From Fen-1308 sp035319125 (GTDB taxonomy: Bacteria; Nitrospirota; Thermodesulfovibrionia; Thermodesulfovibrionales; Dissulfurispiraceae), in contig DATHDG010000017.1 in the NCBI GenBank assembly GCA_035319125.1, forward strand, positions 1 through 11,066: DNA of 11,066 nt, written 5' to 3'. A program made the translations under genes and the position numbers. The notes below the pieces were generated by a model. The model saw nothing but the letters and a program-made list of their open reading frames with translations. It ran no database searches and was not told where the DNA came from. Shown here piece by piece: positions 7,032-11,066 of this stretch. Numbering within the stretch: position 1 is the first letter of the stretch; every line of letters begins with the position of its first letter.

Positions 7032-8717
7032 TCAGATTGCTATCAGAAAAATAACGCCCATAAGGATAAAAACAGCTCCTGCAGCATATGGGAAACCCCC
7101 TTTCAGTTCGAAGCTCTGCGGCGTCGAAAAGGGTCCTTCATATCCCGATGTTTCAATCGTGCTGGTCCTTACATAGTACGTCCCGGATTCGTCAGGCCGT
7201 TTGACTGAGAATTCCGGCTTATCAATGTTGACGTCGATAACAGGGCCTGAAAAGGCTTCATCCTTAGCCATTTGAAAATGGTATTTCATGCCGGGACCCA
7301 TATTTCGCCACGCAAAATGAAGTTGCTCTCCTCCTACGTCAGGCTTCTCTACCTGCGGTGACGGCGGCGGCTCGGCAATGCTGAAATGCATGACATCAGA
7401 CCACTCGCTTTCAAAATTATCCACAGCTATAGCGCACACTCTAAAGTTGTATGGCCCCGGTTCAAGACGACCGGTCTTCACTTCAGTTTCGACTATGTCA
7501 GACTTATCGGCAATCAGCGATGCGAATTCGCTGTCATGAGACAATTGCAGCCTTGAGCGGACAGAGTCAGGCACTTTTAGCCACCGGATAGTCACTTCGT
7601 TTGCATGAATGTCTGCACCATTGCCGGGTGACTGAATTATCGGAGCCATAGGTGTCGTTCGGAGACTAAACTTAGCCGGCTCTGCCGGCAGCCCCTCAAA
7701 TCCCCGTGCATCCATGCCGCTAGCGGTCAGATAATAGGAACCGTCCTTCAGTGAGCTTACAATGAATGCATCATGTTTGCCTGCAATCTTTTCTGCAAGA
7801 GCCATACGGCCAAGGCTGTCTTCCGTTACAGCGGCTCTGTAATTTGATGCTCCTGCCGGCAAATCGAATAAAAAACTTATCGGCAGGGATTTGTAGACCT
7901 CTTTAAAATCCTTCGCCTTCGGCGGTTCCAGCAGGGACTCAGGTGCTGATGGAGCAGCCCCCTTTTTTGCAACGCTTCCCTGACCACCGGCAAGTTCCGT
8001 GCTCTTTGTGCCCGCGCGCATTACCACATGGCCTTCTATTACCTCCGACCGCGTTGTCTTTGCTTCATCAACAGCTACCCGGAAAGTAGTCCCACGCGGT
8101 GAAGCGACTGCCGACGGCGTCTTTATCTCATAGCGCGAATCAACGCCAGTTGCAGCCTTGAAGTCTGATATCGCTTTGCCTATCCCCAAAAAAAAGCGTC
8201 TGATCATTGTGCTGCCGGCCTGCTGTTCGGCCTGAACAACTCCCAGCTGTGTTTTAGGCCTCAGCCATACGGCCGTCCCGTCTTCATATTCGAACCCAGC
8301 TGAACTGTCTCCTCCTGTGCGGATCAGGCTGCCAGGCATTATCTTGTCTCCCGGCTTAAGCAGCATCCAAACGCCTTTTCTGTTCGGCTTCACCTCAGAC
8401 TCTCCGCTGACGAATGTAACCTTTCCAGGCAACTCTGTCCTTTTGAGAAAACGGGTCGGCACACTAAGCTTCTTGCCCGGGATGATGAAATGTGGATTCT
8501 GCAGATGATTGATTTGGGCTATCCTGCCCCACCGTGAAGGACGGTCAAGGTAATGTTCACAGATACTGCTCAGAGTATCACCTGGCTTGACCTGCAGAAC
8601 TGTTATCTGTTCTGCCGCATCGATTGACACAGCCATGCAACAAACAATCACATAAAGACTGATGACAGCAATTCTGAGAAGCAATTTCACATATCTTTTT
8701 GTCACGGTTGGTATCAT
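7032..8717 (-). CDS. LysM-FecR domain envelope protein with C-terminal TM helix
   Basis: This 561-residue exported protein has a long hydrophobic N-terminal signal or anchor (about 10-31). A LysM peptidoglycan-binding domain follows at about 39-87 (QVKPGDTLSSICEHYL, then INHLQNPHFIIPGKKLSVP). The FecR domain is at about 115-236: VWMLLKPGDKIMPGSLIRTG, FEYEDGTAVWLRPKTQLGV, and the signature TPSAVASPRGTTFRVAV with EGHVVM. After it come two or three fibronectin-III-like beta segments (about 270-535; for example IQSPGNGADIHANEVTIRW and PYNFRVCAIAVDNFESEWSD). A C-terminal hydrophobic helix (543-561) ends the protein with almost no tail. Classical FecR proteins are anti-sigma regulators paired with ECF sigma factors; this domain architecture instead suggests a cell-wall-bound scaffold or sensor. 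It directly precedes the CHASE2 kinase gene (2 bp gap), so a physical sensing partnership is a reasonable inference. The start ATG follows AAGGGG (8722-8727). It is the first gene of the minus-strand operon. Confidence 0.93.
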   Translation of the reverse strand: MIPTVTKRYVKLLLRIAVISLYVIVCCMAVSIDAAEQITVLQVKPGDTLSSICEHYLDRPSRWGRIAQINHLQNPHFIIPGKKLSVPTRFLKRTELPGKVTFVSGESEVKPNRKGVWMLLKPGDKIMPGSLIRTGGDSSAGFEYEDGTAVWLRPKTQLGVVQAEQQAGSTMIRRFFLGIGKAISDFKAATGVDSRYEIKTPSAVASPRGTTFRVAVDEAKTTRSEVIEGHVVMRAGTKSTELAGGQGSVAKKGAAPSAPESLLEPPKAKDFKEVYKSLPISFLFDLPAGASNYRAAVTEDSLGRMALAEKIAGKHDAFIVSSLKDGSYYLTASGMDARGFEGLPAEPAKFSLRTTPMAPIIQSPGNGADIHANEVTIRWLKVPDSVRSRLQLSHDSEFASLIADKSDIVETEVKTGRLEPGPYNFRVCAIAVDNFESEWSDVMHFSIAEPPPSPQVEKPDVGGEQLHFAWRNMGPGMKYHFQMAKDEAFSGPVIDVNIDKPEFSVKRPDESGTYYVRTSTIETSGYEGPFSTPQSFELKGGFPYAAGAVFILMGVIFLIAI

Positions 8718-8787
8718 GCTGTCCCCTTATAATAAATAGCGAATGATAATCCAACGAGTCTGCGAATGCCGCTATGTGTTGAAGAGT

Positions 8788-8806
8788 TGCTATAACAACT
8801 ATAGCA
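8788..8806. promoter_or_regulatory. 7+7 bp palindrome, possible operator
   Basis: TGCTATA-acaac-TATAGCA is a perfect inverted repeat of 7 bp arms with a 5-base spacer. It contains the -10 element of the proposed minus-strand promoter, so a dimeric regulator bound here would block or adjust transcription of the FecR-kinase operon. The identity of any regulator is unknown. It could also form a hairpin at the very start of the transcript. Confidence 0.45.
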
Positions 8807-8826
8807 GAAAAACAGGCAGACCACAA
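8798..8826 (-). promoter_or_regulatory. Candidate sigma70 promoter for the FecR-CHASE2 operon
   Basis: Read on the minus strand, TTGTGG (8821-8826) and TATAGT (8798-8803) are separated by 17 bp. The base triplet before the -10 is TGC, an extended -10 (TGn). The -10 matches consensus at 5 of 6 positions and the -35 keeps the important TTG. Transcription would begin near 8791, about 75 nt upstream of the FecR start codon. This is a visual match only. Confidence 0.45.
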
Positions 8827-8843
8827 CGCAAACCGGGGTTGTG
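8822..8843. repeat. Short inverted repeat overlapping the -35 region
   Basis: CACAAC (8822-8827) and GTTGTG (8838-8843) are perfect complements across 10 bases. Inside them AACC (8831-8834) and GGTT (8837-8840) also pair. The left arm overlaps the proposed -35 of the minus-strand promoter. It may be a second binding site or chance. Confidence 0.3.
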
Positions 8844-8871
8844 CAGAGGCATTTATAAGTTGCTGTCAGCC

Positions 8872-8901
8872 TTGCCTTGGTCTCGTGATTTTCGTTATAG
8901 T
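8872..8901 (+). promoter_or_regulatory. Candidate promoter for UDP-glucose dehydrogenase
   Basis: TTGCCT (8872-8877) and TATAGT (8896-8901) are separated by 18 bp, with the -10 at 5 of 6 and the -35 at 4 of 6 matches to sigma70 consensus. The start site would be near 8908, leaving a short leader of about 34 nt before the TTG start at 8942, with the Shine-Dalgarno site inside it. Confidence 0.4.
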
Positions 8902-8927
8902 AGCCTGATAGTGACAAAACGTACAGC

Positions 8928-8934
8928 AGGAGGT
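8928..8934 (+). promoter_or_regulatory. Perfect Shine-Dalgarno that fixes a TTG start
   Basis: AGGAGGT lies 7 bases before the TTG at 8942-8944. An in-frame GTG at 8933-8935 overlaps this site itself and so cannot be the start it serves. The resulting N-terminus MHIAVIGTGYVGL is the usual one for the family, where the dinucleotide-binding strand begins at residue 2 or 3. Confidence 0.8.
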
Positions 8935-8941
8935 GCTTGCT

Positions 8942-10255
8942 TTGCATATCGCGGTTATTGGAACTGGCTATGTCGGACTCGTCACAGGTGCATGTTTTGC
9001 GGAATTCGGAGTTTTTGTTACGTGCGTTGATAAGGATGCAGGCAAAGTTGAATCCCTGAAAAGCGGCGGTATTCCATTCTATGAGCCGGGACTTGAAGAA
9101 CTCGTTAGCCGAAACTTCAAGCAGGGCAGAATCAAATTCACGACTGATATAGCGGAGGCCATTGAAGATTCCCTCGTCATTTTCATTGCCGTAGGCACTC
9201 CGCCGCGGGGTGACGGTTCCGCAGACCTGAGCTATGTTGACGAAGTCGCGCGCGAAATAGCAGGTCACATGAAAAGCTATAAAGTAATTGTTACCAAGAG
9301 CACTGTGCCTGTAGGCACTGGTGAGCAGCTCAGGGAAATCATAGCCGAAACTCTTGAGAAAAGGGCTGGACAGGATAAAGTCGGGTTCGACATGGTATCC
9401 AACCCGGAATTTCTACGGGAAGGAGCTGCAATCGAGGATTTCATGCGCCCAAACAGAGTGGTCCTGGGAGCGGATAGTCAGCAGGCCGTAGCCATAATGA
9501 AGGATCTATATCGTCCTCTATACCTGCTGGAAACGCCGTTCGTGATTTCGAACATAGAGACAGCTGAACTTATCAAATACGCTTCCAATTCATTTCTCGC
9601 TGTCAAGATCTCTTTCATCAACGAGATAGCCAATCTGTGCGAAAAGGTCGGGGCAGATGTCAATATGGTCGCCAAAGGCATGGGGCTCGACGGCAGGATC
9701 GGGTCCAAGTTCCTGCACGCAGGTGCAGGGTTCGGCGGTTCCTGCTTTCCCAAAGACACAAAAGCCCTGCTACAGATAGCATCAAGCCGCGGAGTCGAGC
9801 TTGCAATAGTCGATTCAGCCATTGAAGCCAATGAGCGCCAGATAAGACTTATGGGTGATAAAATCAAGGCTTCATTCCCGGACATCAAAGGCAAGACGGT
9901 CGCCATACTCGGTTTGTCCTTCAAGCCCAACACAGATGATATAAGAGAAGCACCCGCATTAACTATAATCCAGATGCTTGTGGAGGAAGGGGCGATTATC
10001 AGGACATATGACCCGGTTGCTATGGACAATGCAAAAAAGTCCTTGTCAGGCGTTACTTATTGTTCGGACGCTTATGATGCGTGCGCCGGAGCCGATGCCC
10101 TTGCAATCGTAACCGAATGGAACCAGTTCAGAAACCTTGATCTCGCGCGCATCAAGGGATTACTGAAACAGCCGCTATTCTTCGACTTCAGGAATATTTA
10201 CAACCCGGCCAGGATGAAAGAGCTGGGATTCAACTATTATTCAGTGGGAAGGTAA
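8942..10255 (+). CDS. ugd: UDP-glucose 6-dehydrogenase
   Basis: It oxidises UDP-glucose to UDP-glucuronate with two NAD+, in the cytoplasm, feeding capsule, exopolysaccharide or LPS sugar synthesis. From the TTG start it has 437 residues, the usual length. The N-terminal Rossmann motif GTGYVGLVTGACFAEFG is followed by YEPGLEEL, the VGTPPRGDGSADLSYV loop, STVPVGT and SNPEFLREGAAIEDF. The central domain carries ETAELIKYASNSFLAVKISF with the conserved Lys and Asn. The catalytic cysteine is in GAGFGGSCFPKD (Cys268). The C-terminal domain has GLSFKPNTDDIREAP and VTEWNQF, both typical. All key residues are present, so it should be active. A related UDP-mannose/GDP-mannose dehydrogenase is less likely given the GFGGSCFPKD and PPRGDGSADLSYV signatures. 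It is divergent from the FecR operon, and no other sugar-nucleotide gene is in view. It ends one base before the S23 cassette repeats, with no terminator of its own. Confidence 0.96.
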   Translation: MHIAVIGTGYVGLVTGACFAEFGVFVTCVDKDAGKVESLKSGGIPFYEPGLEELVSRNFKQGRIKFTTDIAEAIEDSLVIFIAVGTPPRGDGSADLSYVDEVAREIAGHMKSYKVIVTKSTVPVGTGEQLREIIAETLEKRAGQDKVGFDMVSNPEFLREGAAIEDFMRPNRVVLGADSQQAVAIMKDLYRPLYLLETPFVISNIETAELIKYASNSFLAVKISFINEIANLCEKVGADVNMVAKGMGLDGRIGSKFLHAGAGFGGSCFPKDTKALLQIASSRGVELAIVDSAIEANERQIRLMGDKIKASFPDIKGKTVAILGLSFKPNTDDIREAPALTIIQMLVEEGAIIRTYDPVAMDNAKKSLSGVTYCSDAYDACAGADALAIVTEWNQFRNLDLARIKGLLKQPLFFDFRNIYNPARMKELGFNYYSVGR

Positions 10256-10270
10256 ATTCAGAAGCCAGAA
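10256..10270. repeat. Left inverted heptad units flanking the S23 gene
   Basis: The 15 bases ATTCAGAAGCCAGAA directly follow the ugd stop codon and precede the S23 start by 2 bases. CAGAAGCCAG (10259-10268) is the exact reverse complement of CTGGCTTCTG at 10661-10670, inside the right-hand repeat block. Seen as 7-mers, the left arm contains about two inverted copies of the TYCTGNC unit. Confidence 0.65.
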
Positions 10271-10272
10271 AA

Positions 10273-10635
10273 ATGACAGCAGCCAAATGTTTTCAAGATT
10301 TAATAGTCTGGCAAAAAGCCCATAATCTTGTTTTGACCATTTATCGCTTAAGCGATGACTTTCCTCAAAAAGAAACATTCGGCCTGACATCCCAGCCCAG
10401 AAGGGCAGCCATATCTGTGCCGGCAAATATTGCTGAAGGCTTTAAGAAGAAAACAAGAGCCGACAAGGCCAAATTTATGAATATCGCGCAGGGTTCCCTT
10501 GAAGAATGCCGCTATTATTTGATTCTTGCTCAAGACCTGAATTATGCCGATAATGCAGTCAGCATGTCTCAGCTGGAAGAAGTCAGCAAATTACTCAATG
10601 CTTATTGCTCTTCAATCCTTGCTTCTGGCTCCTAA
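10273..10635 (+). CDS. Four-helix-bundle protein (S23 / IVS type)
   Basis: This 120-residue protein matches the S23/TIGR02436 four-helix-bundle family. The marks are FQDLIVWQKAHNLVLTIYRL (7-26), F-P-x-x-E-x-x-x-L-T-x-Q-x-R-R-A-A-I-S-V-P-A-N-I-A-E-G (30-56), then FMNIAQGSLEECRYYLILAQ (68-87) and a final helix (99-115). Family members were first found in intervening sequences of 23S rRNA genes. They form pentameric helical bundles, and the related bAvd is an accessory protein of diversity-generating retroelements. No 23S rRNA, reverse transcriptase or template repeat is present here, so the role is unknown. The last residues (ASGS) are encoded by the first unit of the downstream heptad repeat. 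There is no strong Shine-Dalgarno site; the bases upstream of the ATG are the left flanking repeat. Placement directly after the ugd stop may allow read-through transcription. Confidence 0.92.
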   Translation: MTAAKCFQDLIVWQKAHNLVLTIYRLSDDFPQKETFGLTSQPRRAAISVPANIAEGFKKKTRADKAKFMNIAQGSLEECRYYLILAQDLNYADNAVSMSQLEEVSKLLNAYCSSILASGS

Positions 10636-10679
10636 CTTCCGTCCTCCTGAATTCTGACTCCTGGCTTCTGTCTCCTGTC
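10623..10679. repeat. Tandem heptad array (about 8 units of TYCTGNC)
   Basis: The pyrimidine-rich block divides into TTCTGGC, TCCTAAC, TTCCGTC, CTCCTGAA (one extra base), TTCTGAC, TCCTGGC, TTCTGTC and TCCTGTC. It can also be read as four units of about 14 bases (14, 15, 14, 14). The first two units overlap the 3' end and stop codon of the S23 gene. Units differ from each other at one or two positions, which suggests an old or error-prone amplification. With the inverted copies upstream it brackets the gene. Confidence 0.75.
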
Positions 10680-10740
10680 TCATTGTTGCCTCTTTTCACA
10701 CACTGTTGCGCTATAGCCACACTATGAATTTTAACAACCT

Positions 10741-10789
10741 GCAATAATTCCTTATAAATTATATGCATATACTATGGCATATTTATTGC
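10741..10789. repeat. AT-rich interrupted inverted repeat
   Basis: GCAATAA (10741-10747) pairs with TTATTGC (10783-10789), and ATATGC (10761-10766) pairs with GCATAT (10777-10782), with 13 unpaired bases on the left side and a 10-base loop. It lies between the heptad array and the promoter of the last gene. It could be an upstream regulatory site or weak bidirectional structure; base composition makes chance pairing fairly likely. Confidence 0.3.
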
Positions 10790-10822
10790 TTAAATCAAAG
10801 CGGTATTTCTGTCTTTTTTGTC

Positions 10823-10851
10823 TTGACAAAGATACCGGAGCATGGTATAAA
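10823..10851 (+). promoter_or_regulatory. Near-consensus sigma70 promoter
   Basis: TTGACA (10823-10828, 6 of 6) and TATAAA (10846-10851, 5 of 6) are separated by exactly 17 bp. This is the strongest promoter match in the window. It should start transcription near 10858, giving a leader of roughly 145 nt before the GTG start at 11002. A strong promoter suits an abundant outer-membrane or periplasmic product. Confidence 0.75.
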
Positions 10852-10863
10852 AAGAACCATGCT
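10839..10863. promoter_or_regulatory. 8+8 bp inverted repeat around the -10 element
   Basis: AGCATGGT (10839-10846) and ACCATGCT (10856-10863) are perfect complements separated by 9 bases that contain most of the -10 element. A run of T follows (10863-10867). As DNA it looks like a repressor operator placed to occlude the -10. As RNA made from upstream it would be a hairpin plus T-tract, so it might also terminate read-through from ugd and the S23 gene. Both roles are possible. Confidence 0.5.
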
Positions 10864-11001
10864 TTTTGGCTGCTCCTTTCGGAGTGCTTTTATCAAGCAA
10901 CAGAAGGGGGTGATGCAAGGAAGAGAAGCAGTGCGTTTCAAATGTTTTGGCACCTCCGCCCTTGGCGGAGTAAACTGAACTAACCATTGGAGGGTTAGGA
11001 A
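10858..11001 (+). promoter_or_regulatory. Structured 5' leader with competing pairings
   Basis: The predicted leader has a hairpin CTCC-TTTC-GGAG (10873-10884), a hairpin CTCCGCC-CTT-GGCGGAG (10953-10969) and a hairpin CTAACC/GGTTAG (10980-10998) that encloses the Shine-Dalgarno site. CACCTCC (10951-10957) could pair with GGGGGTG (10906-10912, one G-U), and its CCTCC part alternatively with GGCGGAG or with the GGAGG of the ribosome binding site. Such exclusive pairings are what a translational switch would need. I do not recognise any known riboswitch consensus. A 21-codon frame (ATG 10913 to TGA 10978) runs through the leader and may or may not be translated. Confidence 0.4.
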
Positions 11002-11066
11002 GTGAAAAAATACTTCGTAGTAGCACTCGCAGCACTGTTTGTGCTCGGCTTTGCGGCTAGCTCTTT
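11002..11066 (+). CDS. Exported protein, N-terminus only (probable porin or periplasmic protein)
   Basis: A GTG start at 11002 follows GGAGGG (10989-10994) with a 7-base spacer. The 21 visible codons give MKKYFVVALAALFVLGFAAS and a further Ser, with the frame still open at the window edge. This is a textbook Sec signal peptide: two lysines, a 16-residue hydrophobic core, and small residues that would lead to a cleavage site just beyond the window. From memory, very similar leaders occur on Nitrospirota and Desulfobacterota outer-membrane porin-like proteins, but the mature protein is not visible, so the family cannot be stated. The near-consensus promoter suggests high expression. Confidence 0.75.
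   Translation, partial: MKKYFVVALAALFVLGFAASS

Noticed and set aside
8714..9268. A 184-codon minus-strand frame across the ugd start
   Set aside because: It lies largely opposite the well-supported ugd coding sequence and the intergenic region, has no family-like motifs, and is rich in Cys/Tyr/Ser as shadow frames are.
9478..10029. A 183-codon minus-strand frame inside ugd
   Set aside because: It is the complement of conserved ugd sequence, with Ser/Ala/Ile-rich shadow composition.
10256..10679. Diversity-generating retroelement, since S23-like proteins resemble bAvd
   Set aside because: No reverse transcriptase, template repeat or variable C-type lectin gene is present in the window.
10947..10966. 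Sigma54-like promoter (TGGCAC followed by TTGGC)
   Set aside because: The distance between the GG and GC elements does not fit the strict -24/-12 spacing; the bases at the required position are CT. The sequence is better explained by the CTCCGCC/GGCGGAG hairpin.
10858..11001. c-di-GMP (GEMM) riboswitch before the signal-peptide gene
   Set aside because: The location is typical, but the conserved core around GCAAAGCC and the GGUAGCC segment are not found.
1..11066. CRISPR arrays, tRNA or rRNA genes, insertion sequences
   Set aside because: No regularly spaced repeats of suitable length, no cloverleaf or rRNA motifs, and no transposase-like reading frame were seen.

Overview
The window is a bacterial chromosomal segment with moderate GC in genes and AT-rich gaps. 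The gene content (LysM-FecR protein, CHASE2 histidine kinase, HDOD protein, AsmA- and TraB/GumN-like proteins, a porin-type signal peptide at the right edge, and an S23-type four-helix-bundle gene) fits a didermic Gram-negative anaerobe or environmental lineage. Nitrospirota (Thermodesulfovibrionia-like) or Desulfobacterota are my best guesses; this is inferred from gene style only, with no rRNA or marker gene in view.

Layout. Positions 1-352 are AT-rich and non-coding. At 353-469 lies a 38-codon fragment with a good ribosome binding site. It reads as the N-terminus of a D-2-hydroxyacid dehydrogenase (glyoxylate/hydroxypyruvate reductase type) and stops abruptly where the next gene's 3' end begins. 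From 8717 down to 466, six genes run on the minus strand. In transcription order they are a LysM-FecR envelope protein, a CHASE2-PAS sensor histidine kinase (2 bp gap), an HDOD-domain protein (40 bp gap), an AsmA-family protein (89 bp gap), a TraB/GumN-family protein (10 bp gap) and a two-helix membrane protein of unknown function (ATGA overlap). They could be one transcription unit, or two if a promoter lies in the 89 bp gap. A divergent intergenic region (8718-8932) carries promoter-like sequences for both directions; the minus-strand -10 sits inside a 7+7 bp palindrome.

On the plus strand, UDP-glucose 6-dehydrogenase most plausibly starts at a TTG (8942) behind a perfect AGGAGG. Immediately after its stop is a small four-helix-bundle (S23/IVS, bAvd-like) gene. 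This gene is bracketed by copies of a 7-nt motif (TYCTGNC): two inverted units on the left and about eight tandem units on the right, which looks like a mobile or repeat-associated cassette. The right end holds a near-consensus sigma70 promoter (TTGACA, 17 bp, TATAAA) enclosed by an 8+8 bp perfect inverted repeat. A leader of about 145 nt with competing RNA pairings around the Shine-Dalgarno site follows, then the first 21 codons of a secreted or outer-membrane protein.

How the genes may work together (inference): the FecR/LysM protein and the CHASE2 kinase look like a coupled periplasmic sensing pair. The HDOD protein is a possible cytoplasmic output, and the AsmA, TraB-like and membrane proteins are envelope functions. 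No response regulator and no ECF sigma factor is present, so the output of the kinase is unknown. The most unusual items are the broken dehydrogenase, the heptad-bracketed S23 cassette, the two promoters embedded in palindromes, and the structured leader before the last gene.
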